A program made the position numbers and the translations under genes. From Oidiodendron maius Zn (taxonomy: Eukaryota > Ascomycota > Leotiomycetes > Myxotrichaceae): a DNA stretch of 64,000 nucleotides. The notes under the pieces are model-generated. The model did no database searches. It worked only from the letters and a program-made list of their open reading frames with translations, and had not been told where the DNA came from. The stretch spans positions 696,648-760,647 of the forward strand of contig KN832883.1 in assembly GCA_000827325.1 (NCBI GenBank). The letters run 5' to 3'. This document shows, piece by piece, positions 1 to 11,409 of this stretch (its first letter is position 1; each line of letters opens with the position of its first letter).

Positions 1-1163
1 ATAGCCTCGCGCCCATTCTGTATAGCCCATAAAAGTGGAGTTTGACTATTACTGTCTTTCAAGTTGACATCAGCCTNNNNNNNNNNNNNNNNNNNNNNNN
101 NNNNNNNNNNNNNNNNNNNNNNNNNNNNNNNNNNNNNNNNNNNNNNNNNNNNNNNNNNNNNNNNNNNNNNNNNNNNNNNNNNNNNNNNNNNNNNNNNNNN
201 NNNNNNNNNNNNNNNNNNNNNNNNNNNNNNNNNNNNNNNNNNNNNNNNNNNNNNNNNNNNNNNNNNNNNNNNNNNNNNNNNNNNNNNNNNNNNNNNNNNN
301 NNNNNNNNNNNNNNNNNNNNNNNNNNNNNNNNNNNNNNNNNNNNNNNNNNNNNNNNNNNNNNNNNNNNNNNNNNNNNNNNNNNNNNNNNNNNNNNNNNNN
401 NNNNNNNNNNNNNNNNNNNNNNNNNNNNNNNNNNNNNNNNNNNNNNNNNNNNNNNNNNNNNNNNNNNNNNNNNNNNNNNNNNNNNNNNNNNNNNNNNNNN
501 NNNNNNNNNNNNNNNNNNNNNNNNNNNNNNNNNNNNNNNNNNNNNNNNNNNNNNNNNNNNNNNNNNNNNNNNNNNNNNNNNNNNNNNNNNNNNNNNCCCA
601 TTCCCTGCAGCCCATGAAAGTGGAGTTTGACTATTATTGTCTTTCGAGTCGATATCGGCCTTGCCTGTCTCGAGCAGCAGCTTGACTATAGCCTCGTGCC
701 CACTCCCTGCAGCCCATGAAAGTGGAGTTCGACTGATATTGTCTTTTAAGTTGATGTCGGCGTTGCCTATCTCAAGTAGTAGCTTAATCACGGCCTTGTC
801 ATTGTTATAGGCGGCCCACCACAGCGGCGTTCGGCCATTATCATCCTTTAAATCGACGTCGGCCTTGCCTGTCTCAAGGAGCAGCTTCACTGCGGCCTCT
901 CGTCTATTCCAAGTGGCCCACCATAACGGTGTCTGATGGAATCGGTCCTGTGAGCTAATTTCGACTCTGCCAGTCTTGAGTAGTAGCTTAACCACGGCGG
1001 TCTTCCCGTTCCTAGCAGCTAACGATAGTGATGTCTGACCGTCATTATCCTTTAAATCGATGTCAGCCTCGCCTACCTCTATCAGCTGCTTGACAAGTGC
1101 ATCGTCTCCATTCTCGGCGGCCTTAAACAGCCGGATTTGGCTGTCATGCCTTGTCTCTACCAT
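1..1163 (-). CDS. Ankyrin-repeat protein, partial, broken by the gap
   Basis: Reading the minus strand from an ATG at 1163 gives one open frame that continues into the gap and resumes to the window edge. The start reads MVETRHDSQIRLFKAAENGD, followed by tandem ankyrin repeats of about 36 residues with the usual TPLWWAA and VKLLLETGKAD signatures. The repeats nearest the gap differ by only a few residues, which suggests recent duplication. Such arrays are often the C-terminus of larger fungal NACHT- or Clr5-type proteins, but no other domain is visible here. The upstream bases are AT-rich, so an extra 5' exon is possible. The C-terminus lies outside the window. Function unknown; ankyrin arrays usually bind proteins. 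Confidence 0.75.
   Translation of the reverse strand, partial: MVETRHDSQIRLFKAAENGDDALVKQLIEVGEADIDLKDNDGQTSLSLAARNGKTAVVKLLLKTGRVEISSQDRFHQTPLWWATWNRREAAVKLLLETGKADVDLKDDNGRTPLWWAAYNNDKAVIKLLLEIGNADINLKDNISRTPLSWAAGSGHEAIVKLLLETGKADIDSKDNNSQTPLSWAAGNGXXXXXXXXXXXXXXXXXXXXXXXXXXXXXXXXXXXXXXXXXXXXXXXXXXXXXXXXXXXXXXXXXXXXXXXXXXXXXXXXXXXXXXXXXXXXXXXXXXXXXXXXXXXXXXXXXXXXXXXXXXXXXXXXXXXXXXXXXXXXXXXXXXXXXXXXXXXXXXXXXXXXXXXXXXXXXXADVNLKDSNSQTPLLWAIQNGREA
77..596. other. Assembly gap (520 N)
   Basis: This is a run of unknown bases inside a near-identical ankyrin repeat array. The sequence on both sides is the same repeat unit, so the gap probably reflects a repeat that did not assemble. Its true length is unknown. 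Confidence 0.98.
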
Positions 1164-2277
1164 TGTTTATCAGCCTGATCTTATATCTTATGTGGCTAGA
1201 CAATGAAATAAAGGCTGCTGCTATAGTACCGTAATATTTACAGAGTAGCGGTGTAGGAGAAGTAATAAAAGAGCAAAAGTTAGGCAAACTTTGTGTAACC
1301 TAATGATTGGTTCTACAGCAGTGACTTTTGTCGCCAATTAGCTACAGTAGATCCACGGACAAGGAATAATCTAGTCCTAACCGTATATGGTTCATTGAGC
1401 CGACTACCCCCCGGTCACAGGTGAGTTAAAATTCCAGGCGAAGTGGAAGCCTTTTTTGCCAGCGACTATACCTCTCTGGCAAAAGGTTATGACGGACTAA
1501 GCGTGGTCAGGGTACTTTCGCAAAGCAGTAGTGATGTAGCCTCTAATTACGCCAGACTTGAGATCATTGAGTCGGCCCTGTGAGCTCTCCTACTACTCTC
1601 CTGATTGAAATGATTACTGACTGCGAGAAAAGCATTACTCGATCAAGTAATCAAAATCTATATAGTGGAGGGACACGTATACTTCATCTCGAAGCATACT
1701 CGCGCCCAACGGAATCGCTAACTGCTGTTCCAACTACTTGGTAAACTAGACGCGAAGTCAGATCTGGATGTTGCGAGGAAGTTATGGAGAACTATGTGTC
1801 CGAATGATCAGAGGAAGGTTGAGGACTTGGTTGATGAAGATTTCTATAAACGGATTATATTTTGGTCGAGATGATGTGCAGATCACAATTCAAGACGGAG
1901 CTTTCCCAGGTTTCACCACTATTTGGCCGCAGTCAGGGCAGCTAAGATGGGTATTCTCCATTTTTCGCATTAAATTACTGATGGTACCTCCAAGGCTAAG
2001 ATTATTAGCCTAGACTTATTAAATGGACTAGATCCGATAACATAGTTAGTTTCAATTCACGCTATCAAGAGTAGAGAATCCTGTATTAATAGACCTCAAC
2101 AATGTAGTCATGCCCATCATCGCGGTAAATATTAATATCTAAACATAAACAAGGATGCAATACTGGTGATATTATATGGGGTAACACAGGGCTCAACCGC
2201 TGTGTCTCATGGCTTTACCTTCAATTAAAAGGGCAAAACTATTTCTTACAAAACCCTCTGGGCACATTTATGCCTGC
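1164..2277. other. Gene-free stretch with possible eroded coding remnant
   Basis: No intact gene is visible. On the plus strand one frame is open from 1440 to 1583 (47 codons, starting EVEAFFASDYTSL), stops, and opens again in the same frame from 1722 to about 1872 (including LDVARKLWRTMCPNDQ) before another stop. Composition looks protein-like, but I recognise no family. It may be a decayed gene, and the call is weak. Confidence 0.25.
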
Positions 2278-3708
2278 CTACAACTCATCACGGTTCAGAC
2301 CCTACGAGCAAATGTCAGCATCACATAGCATGAACAATCAGCGCCTTCGCTCCGAACCACTCACCACAGTCTGCACCAGCACATTCTCCTCCTCTCTGTG
2401 TTCAAAATATTTCTCAACGAACCCATCGAGCTTCTCCGTCGTAGCCTCTTCCTCCTCATCAAACGGCACCGTGTCCCCGCTTATCGTATCCTCAATTACG
2501 AATGCCGGAAATTTGTTAGAAACAAGATTTAAGGCTTTAGCGAAGAAACCGTACTGTCTTGCATCGATGGTCGCAAAGTTGAGTTTTCCTTTGTACTTTT
2601 CGGCAACTGGTCTGAGGAGGGAGAGGAGGGAGGTGTGGTCATCAGAGGGGGAGGAGGTAAAGATGTGTAAGAGGGGAAGGCCGGACTTTGCATGACAGGT
2701 TAGTGAGCAAGGTTAAAGCGAAAAATGTGGGAGGAATTGAGAGGGGAAATACTTCTGTGTAATCGTAGTAGGTTTCCAAGGAGAAGGGTCCTATTAGTGG
2801 ACTCGAGTATTTTGAAGTAAAAGCTTCAAGCTTTGAGATCTCGAATGATTCTTGGAAGATGGGGTTCACTTGATCTAGAGGGTTGTAAAGCATTATGAAT
2901 GGAAATTTCCGGGCATCGAATTTCGCGAGTGTTAAATCGGTTGTTATGCCATATATGAATTCGTTCTGGTGTGATTCTGCGAACGACGTGAAGACGGCAC
3001 GGGCTTCATCATCATCTTGATCTATATATGCTATCAATGCCGAGCTCCACATTAATAGGATCTCTTTGAAATTATCGGTATTTATTTCAGAGATGAGAGG
3101 GAGATCTTTTCGAATCATGTAAGATATTATACTGTATCAAGAGTCAGTGAAGGTACAGTAGACTGGCCGGGGTGGATACTCAGGTGCTTTCCTCTCATGT
3201 CTATATCGAGTGAACTTCTCAGGGCCGTGAAATACTCTGATGGTAGGATATGACGTGATTTGATTAGAGATACATATTTTATTGTCAATGCTGCAATCAA
3301 TACTGATGCATGTGATATCTCTCTTCTTGAGCACCTCTGCTGCAGTCTCAAATTCTCGTGCGAGATTCTGACATGGTTCACTGCGGGAGAACAATCAATC
3401 TAGACTTCCAAGACACTTCTACGAGGAATACGAGAAGTATTTATACTCACTACCAAGGCTGTAGTGACGAGTCAGTTCGTTAGTCATTAATGGAAGGAGG
3501 GGCTGAGATCAGACTGACGAGGCAAACTAGAGAAAATTATTAATAAGTTGATTCATGGTCTAAAATCAATCGTCTTACAATTTACTAGTACAGGAGAATG
3601 TATTTCAAGATGAGCTTGGAAGTCCGCCGCGTGCAATTGAAGCACGGCAGATGAGTTTGTCGCTTTCGCCGAGACAAGGAGAAGGGCCAGCGTCCACAAG
3701 TCCCACAT
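2278..3708 (-). CDS. Protein disulfide isomerase-like protein without an a' domain
   Basis: An ER-type thioredoxin-fold protein in about six exons. Exon 1 starts at 3708 and encodes a signal peptide (MWDLWTLALLL) and the first strand of a PDI a domain. A probable 8-base micro-exon (3451..3458) supplies PWY, joined to EPCQNLAREFE (3180..3380), so the classical WCGHC site reads WYEPC with one cysteine. Exons 2753..3131 and 2365..2685 give the b and b' domains (SYMIRKDLP, SGLPLLHIF, PVAEKYKGKLNFATIDA). A last mini-exon at 2278..2301 adds GLNRDEL, an ER-retention type tail. Introns inferred: 2302..2364, 2686..2752, 3132..3179, 3381..3450. The join between exon 1 and the micro-exon is unresolved and may lack about five residues. 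The second catalytic domain (a') of ordinary PDI is absent. The gene is divergent from a prolyl 4-hydroxylase. Confidence 0.75.
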
Positions 3709-4066
3709 CTCAGCGAGTCTCCGTGCCCGTACCTCAGAGCAAAGCCACTGGGAGGGCTGATATCTATTGACACGGGTGGTAGGTTCCACTTGCTGTGAAG
3801 ATGTTCGTGTTGAAGAAAAGTTCGGGTGTAAGATGATGGATGTAAGAGACGAGCACGTGCGCTGTATCCTTCCTGAGATGGGCTAATCTTAGCGGACAGG
3901 GCTCCTGATAGTGCAGCGAAAGGATTGACAACCCCGCGTCTCACATTTCTGTCTTGACCGAACTTCCTTCTTCATCAATTTATCTCTCTACGATATGATT
4001 CCTATCAACCCTCCAGCTTAAGGGCAAACTGTGAGGGAGTTCAATATCCATCCCATCAACACTAAG
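3709..4066. promoter_or_regulatory. Shared divergent promoter region, PDI-like / prolyl 4-hydroxylase
   Basis: The 358 bases between two start codons facing away from each other must hold both promoters. No specific factor site is recognised. Shared control of the pair is inferred only from the arrangement. Confidence 0.45.
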
Positions 4067-4921
4067 ATGCCAATGCCGTCGCAATGGCTCCTTTTTTGTT
4101 TGATTCTCGTCCCACTTGTTCTCAGTTGGTCGTCCAAGCCCGATGAACCTTCACAACCTGCATTGGGAGACGTCACAATTTCATATATCACGGATGCTTG
4201 TAGAGATCACTCTTATAGAACATATCTCATTTCTGAGGACCCTCTAGTTATTTACATAGATTCATTCATCACCCCCGAAGAAGCCTCTCAACTCACGGAC
4301 CTCTCGTTCGCGCTCCCCTCCCCCCCCCCCAAAATCCAAATCTAACTTCCTACCAGCGAAGGCAAGTTCGAACCTTCACCCCTCTGGTCAGACGATGGCA
4401 AACTCTCATTCAATCCCAACTACCGCTCCTCCCTAACCGCTTCCTTGGACCGAAACTCCCTAATCCGCTGTATTGAATCACGAGCACGCTCATTCCCCTT
4501 CTACCCATCCCCAAGCGACTCACTCATCAAACCCCTCGTGGTCCAGCGTTACGGCCCCTCAAATCAATACCGGGACCACTACGACTGGTTCACAGAATCT
4601 CCTACCCTGGACGGCAACATTGACAGCACCTTCTTCGTCTACATCCAAGCCAACTGCACGGGCGGCGGCACGAACTTCCCGCGTCTAAAAGCTCTGCAGG
4701 ACGAGAAGTGGTGTGAGTGGGTGGATTGTGATCAAGAGCTGAGTGCCGGGATTACATTTAAGCCGGTTATGGGGAATGCGATATTTTGGCGGAATTTAGA
4801 TGGGGAGGGGAAGGGACTGACGAGTACATTGCATGCAGGATTGCCGGTTACAGAGGGCATGAAGACAGGGCTGAATATTTGGACCTGGGTTGAATACAAT
4901 AGAAAGAAAACCGAGCTTTGA
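4067..4921 (+). CDS. Prolyl 4-hydroxylase-type 2-oxoglutarate/Fe(II) dioxygenase
   Basis: A two-exon, 267-residue enzyme of the P4H family, which hydroxylates peptidyl proline using Fe(II) and 2-oxoglutarate. Residues 1-20 form a signal peptide or anchor (MPMPSQWLLFCLILVPLVL). FITPEEASQLTDLS is the family's entry motif. The iron ligands are visible: His154 and Asp156 in YRDHYDWF, and His239 in STLHAGLP; Lys249 is placed to bind 2-oxoglutarate. The intron is 4306..4356: unusual GTTCGC donor, a poly-C tract, then CTAAC and CAG. Without splicing an in-frame TAA at about 4345 ends the frame, so the intron is needed. The ATG at 4067 was chosen because it begins the hydrophobic segment. The neighbouring divergent PDI-like gene fits, because animal collagen P4H uses PDI as its beta subunit. 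The substrate is unknown. Confidence 0.85.
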
Positions 4922-5683
4922 TATCTAGGACAGAGATATGGTGATCTGCCTAAAACGACTCTATATGAAGGGTACCTTCCAATCGGAAATCTGTAATGAG
5001 TAGCTACTTCTTAATATTTTAACATAAAATAAAACACCATAGCTATTTACCTATCTCTAATTAATATTTAAGCTCGATTTATTTATCTGCTAAGTAATTA
5101 TTGAGTTCTATAGGTTAAGGTCAAAGTTAAAGGCCAAAATTAAATACCTGAAACATTTATAGATTTATTTCTTTTACATTCCTAAATATTAGTCGCATAT
5201 AAGTAAAGAGCTATTATTTTTAATTCTACATTAAAATATTAGGAAATGGCTAAGCTATTGTGGTTTTAAAATCGAGAATTCTGCGGTAAAATTAGCTGAC
5301 CGGCTCACTGATATGACCGGCTTACTGATGAGCTACGTTATAGTTCTAGTATCTAGTTTGGTCTTTTCTTCTGCTTCTCTCCTTAACTTATTCTCTTATT
5401 ATGATAGTTAATAATTCATATAATATTGTTTCTTCCTTATAACGAGGCAAGGGTCACATGGCGAGGTGGCTAACTTGTATATAGCTCCTGTTGTCTCCAA
5501 CTTATATAATGACGAACTGCATAAAATCGAAGCACCTTGTGACTTTAAGTGCTGATGATATTTTATCCAGTCTCATCTAGAAAGAGTGCGGGAGGACTCC
5601 CCTATCGGAGAGTATTTACAGATTTCGTCAAGCCATTTTTAGTTCCAACATAAAATCAGGCCCCCGTCTCATTATACACGTTC
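4922..5683. other. Gene-free, AT-rich stretch
   Basis: No coding frame is visible. Bases about 4990-5450 are strongly AT-rich with many TA steps, unlike the flanking genes, and could be decayed, RIP-type mutated repeat DNA. No terminal repeats are seen. Confidence 0.5.
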
Positions 5684-8146
5684 TCATAATGACAAGTCTG
5701 GGGAATACTGGCCCTTCAAGATTAAAGCCCACACATCGATGAGATTCTTGTCGTCCTTGGTATATCTGGTTTTAGTTTTGGCTGCAGAGAAAATTTCTCC
5801 CTTCCTGCAAGTTTCGTCTAATAGCTCTCCAAGTGTTGCCTCGTCGGTAAACCGGACATTATCAGCAGTAACCATAAAGCAAATAGTCTCTGGTGTTTCA
5901 GGCCACCCATCTGCAGGCTTTTTGATCAAGACACCTGGAGCTTGAAATTGAGGAGTTCCAAGAACTGTAGTTGGTGGTCCTTGCAGATCATTGCCTGCTG
6001 GAATAATGTACAGGCATGATTCCATTTTGATGTATGCGGGTGATACGTTTGTTGTCGACGCTTCGGTCTCCATAGAGTACGAGATTATTTTCTGAAAATC
6101 TTCCGCCGTGAGTCCATCGTCTCTCTGTGGAGAGAACTTGCTCCACTCAAGCCTGTCTAGCACCCCTCTTAATGAGAGTTGATGCCGGGCGAGGGCTAAC
6201 CCTGCGGATCTCTTTCCCCCGACGAGGTTGAGCGAGTTGACAGCGGCCAGAAATTTCTCGCACGATGCTTCATTGCTCACGCTTCCATTGATAGAGGGGC
6301 TGAGCTCGGCAATTTGAGCTAGTCCCTGTATCGCTTTCTCGCTACATAAGATACAGAGAATCTGCCGTACAATCTGCCAGCCTTGTGGTCTCAACGCTGA
6401 TCGGAAGTATACCAGAGCTCGGACCTCCAGAATCGCCTCCTTAAATTCACTCTCTTGCCAGATAGAGGCTCGCACCGAGGTCGTAACGGCCAGGTTATTA
6501 TCTTGCAGGGAAATCAAAAGCTTCGTTGCGGCATCTTTTGCCGGAAGCTTTGGAAAATATGAATTTAAGAAGTCATGGAGTAGATCGGTATTTTCGGGCA
6601 TTGTTATTTGCAAGGCACTCAGCTGGATCAGGTTTGCGTGGCGGATGGCTGCCTTACGGACCCACGCCTTGTGATCGGGCTCTATTGCCATCCACCGTTG
6701 CCAGGAATAGATATCTCCCCTGTCTGCCCAGATGCTGGAGGGAATCTGAACCAAAGACTTGATCTCGGGGAACCCAGGAGACGGGCTATCCGCCAATCTC
6801 ATCACTTCGCTGATCGAGGGCTCAGGTGCCACGGATGATCTCGATGGAGACCATATTTCTCGGGGGGCTGTTAATTCGCGGTCACCAACCAGCGATGATA
6901 TGTCCGTGCCACTGGGGCTTAGCCTAGAACCGAGGGGATAGGGGCTGTATTCCATAACACATCCAAGAACACTATTCCGATAGACCTCACTGGCCCAATC
7001 ACAGAGATAGTCCATGATCAGTAGCAGCTGAAGCGACCCTTCCGGAAAGAGGACGGTCCCATGCCAGAGATCAAAGATTTGCTACAATGGTATTAACACG
7101 GGGATATGAAGCTTCAATACCGGTTAGACTGACCACCTTTTCTCCGTGAGGCACTGCGGCATAGAGGCGCCACTCCTCTCCCATGATGGCAAAAGACCAG
7201 ACAAGGCACTGATGGCCTTTTTGCAAGCTTTGCTGTATCCGCAGACAGGTGCGGAGACTGAAGGCCATCTGGCGGAGCACGCTTGGAAAACTGGCATTGC
7301 TACTCTCGGCCTTCTTGACTTCGATCACGATAAAAGGGTAAACAACGTTGATATTTTCGAATGGGGAATGCGGCTTCGGCACATACTGCAAGTATTCCTT
7401 TAGCGTTGGCGTGACGCGCAGGCCAATGACCCGATCGGGTCGTTTCGGCAACCGCTTCAGGTCATTCTTCGGCATATCCCAGTGTATCATGTATTTGTCT
7501 AGTGTACGGGTGAACGGTTGTGAGCATGGGATGTCCCTAAACCCAGGTGTGAGTGGTGGATCGGATGATTGACTTTGAGAGATGTGCGGCTTGAGGCTTT
7601 TTGGGTGCTCACACATTGAAGCCCGCGCGCTCAAGAGGCGAACACTCGCACAATTTTCTCCTTCCACGTCTTTTCTCCAGCCTCGCGGCCTCGTTGTTGT
7701 CGATGGGCTGTGCCTCGAACTCGGCCTTTCCCTTCCACCGGCGCTTTAGACAGAAGTCGCTGTGATGGTCAGCCATGGGGCAGAGTGAGGTGGCCCAAGG
7801 ACTGCACATACCAGGTAATTTCAGAGGAAAATTTTTCAAACGCGCGAGTTTCGACGCCTATTCTCCAGCCGTACTCGCTGTCCTTCCCTTGGAGGCTGTC
7901 CCATGCATCCTTCACGATCTGGGACGACTTGAGCATCTTCTCCTCGAGGTATTTGTCGTCTGGGGGGTACATGGCGCTGAACTCATCCGGTCTGAGTCCC
8001 CCGATCCGCCGGATCTCCTTGAAAAACTCGGCGTAGGCGCCCCATTTCTCCGGGATGATACGCCCTTCAAACTCGATACCATATTTTTCCATCAGGTTCA
8101 GGTAGTCCTGACTAGTGAGTTTGGAAGACCCCTCGGACCGGCTCAT
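5684..8146 (-). CDS. Fungal PD-(D/E)XK nuclease-fold-like protein
   Basis: A four-exon gene coding for about 760 residues. Exons from the 5' end: 7812..8146, 7613..7759, 7134..7536, 5684..7081; the introns are 52, 76 and 52 bases with phases that join cleanly. The third exon holds RPDRVIGL followed about 30 residues later by YPFIVIEVKK and a helix with LRQMAFSLRTCL. This order (PD, then ExK, then a helix with Gln) is the core of PD-(D/E)XK nuclease-like domains often found in uncharacterised fungal proteins. The remaining roughly 465 residues (exon 4) look helical and carry no motif I know. No signal peptide or membrane segment. Function unknown; whether it cuts DNA cannot be told. ATG 8146 (MSRSEGSS) or 8182 could be the start. 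Confidence 0.6.
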
Positions 8147-8639
8147 CGTGGTGAGATCCTGTCGCCGTGGAGATAGCAGCACAATTTACTGGTTGTGATC
8201 CGGGGGTTGCCAATCATTGTCTAGGAAGGGGGTTTTGCTTTCAGCTTATAGCATACGCCCCAGGAGCAGATATAACAGCTGATCTCGTGGCTCTTGGCCA
8301 TGCAGGACAGAGGCATTATGAAGCACAGCCACTGCGGCTGAGACAGTACCCTGTACATTAACCAACAGTTGGAAGGTGGGGGGGATGGGATACGATAGCA
8401 GATAGCAGCGTAGACATTATGATCCATGGCATAGTAATTAACACGTCATTAACATTTAGGCAAAGCTTCGGGGGCACGGCCATAAGGTGGAAGAAAACCG
8501 GGTCTAGTTTCATGATGGTTCAATAAATGGTTTAATCGGGTTTCGGGTTAGTAGCAGTCTACAATGCATATTAATCTGCCTCCCGCATTTTTGTACCAGC
8601 TTATCAATGCAAGTTCTTTCAGTATATACACAGGTCATT
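8147..8639. other. Gene-free stretch
   Basis: Lies between two minus-strand genes, so it holds the promoter of the PD-(D/E)XK-like gene and the 3' end of the next. Nothing else is recognised. Confidence 0.5.
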
Positions 8640-10930
8640 CTACCTAGTTTCGACGACTGCTAATGTTAGAAGCTCTGGTAGGATTCCCTCAGGAGGAGCC
8701 GCCTCCCTCGCCAGGAATCGATTATAACTGAACTCCTCTATATTCGTCGCGTATCTAAAGAGGCCCGGAAAGACCGTGGTGTCTACGACACTTCCAGGTT
8801 GGGTGTGGGAGACCTGTTCAATTCCATTCTTCATCGTGACAGTATCAAAGGGTGTCCCAGGCGGATAGAGGGCACACTTGTACATATCGGTGGTTAGGAG
8901 CAGCTGAACCTTTGCAAATAATGCTTGTTTGAAAATCTCCGTTAACCTCTGGTGGGATTCAAGCCATTCGGCTGCAACTTCAGCATATTTATTGTTCAGG
9001 GTTTTATGTGCCTTCAGTAGAGGCGTAGTGATCGTTAAAATGCGCCGAGCAAGGCATCGTGCTCGCCTTGGGATCACCAACTCGCGCAGGAACGGGTTAT
9101 CGATGCACTTTTTGTGAGTAGCAAATTCGAAGTTCTTCGTGAGCTGTTTGTCTAGGATAGGTCAGCTGGGCCTTCTATTACATCCGTGCAAAGCGTATAG
9201 ACAAACCTTGTGCTGCTAAAAGGGCTTGGAGCTCCGAGTAGGCGAGATAATGCTCCTGGAAGAGCGCCCCAACTTCCACCTCAAACACCCAAGTACAAAT
9301 CGCAGCGGAGACTAGACCCAAAAGGACAGACCGTAATGTGGTTTGGAGCAGCTTGGTGGTTACCACCGCATCTACGCCAGAGTGGACACTCTTTTCTAGG
9401 CCGAAAGCCCTCATAAAGAGCATCAATATATTCGATTCTTTAATGTCTTCCACCCTTTCAAGAAAGAATAATGCATCATACCCCGACAAGAGTCCGTGGA
9501 GCTTGATTAAGAGCGTGTTTATATGGCCGGCTGCGTTTCGCATATTATCTAGTCCCCAGTGCTCATCTATGGAGAAGTCTTTGAATTTGGATATGGCCTC
9601 GTAGCTGTTGAGACTTTGTTCAAGGTAGTATTTCTCGGCGTTAAGTGTCATGATTTTTTTGCGCAACTCGTCCTGGCCTTTGCCATGATCCGCTAGAATA
9701 TACCTATTTTGGCGTTCGAGAAACTCTCGTTCCTTCTCAGACTTTTGATGTAGCTTTTTCCAATATCTAGTCTTCTCGAGTTCTTCACTCCTGAGGTCCT
9801 CAAGATTTACCATTAGCTGAGCGTTTTTGTGTTTCGTCTTGTCCAATTTCGACATGATATGCGCATTTTGACGTCCCAACTCGTTTAATTCCGTCATTAT
9901 TTCGGAATTTTGGTCTCTTAGCTCGTTTAATTCCATTATGATGTCAGTTTTTTGGTTTCTCAGTTCGTCTCGCTCCGATATCAGCTGGGAGTAGCTATTT
10001 CGTTCAACATTAGGGTAAAGCTTCTCCGGTTGAGATGAAGAATTGCCTGAGTCCAGCTCGTGTTTTATCTGCCCCCTGTTCTCCGGGAGAAGGATGATTG
10101 TCGACAACGCCCGTCCGGAGCTCGGGGAACTTGGAGCTCTTCGAGCATGCTACGCGTGTCGATTAGCCATAATCACAAGCAAGACATATTGCTAGCTGCT
10201 TACCGCTGGCGTGGACATCCTTAGTTTGGCCTTTCTTTGCGCGGGGGATTCGCTATAGCTCCTACTCTTTTGAACTCGGCTGCTACTAGGGGTCGCGTCG
10301 CGGTTACTTGGTCGTTTTTTTGGTGTACTCCCATGAGGACGAGACGGCTCTGAATCGCTTCTCAGCGACGGTCGTGACGGCGCTTTTACCAAACTAAATG
10401 CTTTTGCCATCACCAACTTTTTCTTATCTTCTTTCATACGAGGCAGCCCCTTGAGGCCCAATTTGTAGATTTTTTTCCAGTCCGACTCCTTTTCGTCCAA
10501 GGGATGCCAGCGAGACCAGAAGAACTGGAGCTTTTGCTGGATGTCATTGTGGGCGATAGCCTTCATAAGATGTTCCTTGAAGTGGTATATAACATCAGAT
10601 GCGAAACGTTTCTCGCCCATATTATAGTTGACATTGCGCTGGAGCACGGCCAGAATCTCAAGTCCCGACTGATCGTAGAGAAAGCTGTCGTCGTGCAATC
10701 CCAGGGGGTCCAATCGTTGCTTGCGATTTCGGTGTTGGTCCATTGCTTCGCATGCACTAGACATAACTTCAAGGTATCTGGCAGTCTGATAGCTTACCCT
10801 TCGCAATCTTTCCAAGTTGAGCAGCCTTCTCGTAAGGGACTCGGATAGAAAGATTGTGTAGCGCGGCGTCCCAGCAACTTCCGGCCACTGTCTTCAGTTC
10901 CGAGTAGCACAATGGTCCAAGTGCGAGTGT
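8640..10930 (-). CDS. Coiled-coil protein, unknown function
   Basis: A four-exon gene not recognised by family. Exons: 10798 upward (5' end unresolved; frame open to 10930 without an ATG), 10204..10745, 9207..10149 and 8640..9151, with introns of 52, 54 and 55 bases whose phases join. The N-terminus contains CWDAALHNLS and YEKAAQLGKIAKAMDQHRNR; the middle is basic and Ser/Pro-rich (about 10200-10400). Exon 9207..10149 has a long coiled coil with heptads repeating RDELRNQ and ELNELRDQNSEI, and a hydrophobic patch (LLGLVSAAICTWVF). The C-terminus is helical. A real start codon probably lies in another upstream exon. It is divergent from the Hsp70-like gene at 11410, so the two may share control. 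Possible roles such as scaffolding are speculation. Confidence 0.6.
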
Positions 10931-11409
10931 TCATAACGATGCGAATTATTGTTGTACGGAACAGCAGTCCTCGATATTGACTCTCGACGTGTGTTTTGCA
11001 AGACGGAAGTGGGAGGGGAAACCATGCAGTGCTGTGGCGCAGCTTGTTGGTGAACGGTGCAGCCAGCCCCGATGTAATTTAAAACCAACAGGAAGACTAC
11101 CCAATATCCGATACGAAAAAGTAATGGCACAACCAATGAGCCTCTTTATCACCTATGTTGACCCATTATTCTATTGGCTAACAGGTTGTGCGTGGGCCTC
11201 CAGAGAAGCAACCCTGCATTTTCCGGTTTGATATTTGTCAAAGGCCGCTTCAGTGCGTTACACAACAGGTTGCTCAGCCACCATATTCTGCAGCACGTCA
11301 AGGCGCCTGATGCATCAACACACGCAGAGACTACGATCCAGACAAGGCGAATTGGAGGGCATACGGGGCTGGCGCTACTGTACTTAGAAGACGATTTCCA
11401 GTGAAGGAT
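10931..11409. promoter_or_regulatory. Divergent intergenic region, coiled-coil gene / Hsp70-like gene
   Basis: These 479 bases separate two genes pointing away from each other. They probably contain the missing 5' exon of the coiled-coil gene and both promoters. No heat-shock element or other known site stands out. Confidence 0.35.

Noticed and set aside
2270-2695. Plus-strand 141-codon open frame
   Set aside because: It is the antisense of the PDI-like b' exon, which has clear family motifs on the minus strand.
4306-4356. Poly-C tract and in-frame stop read as a frameshift in the prolyl 4-hydroxylase
   Set aside because: The tract lies inside an intron with branch CTAAC and CAG acceptor; splicing gives TDLSEGKFEPS, the expected family sequence, although the GTTCGC donor is weak.
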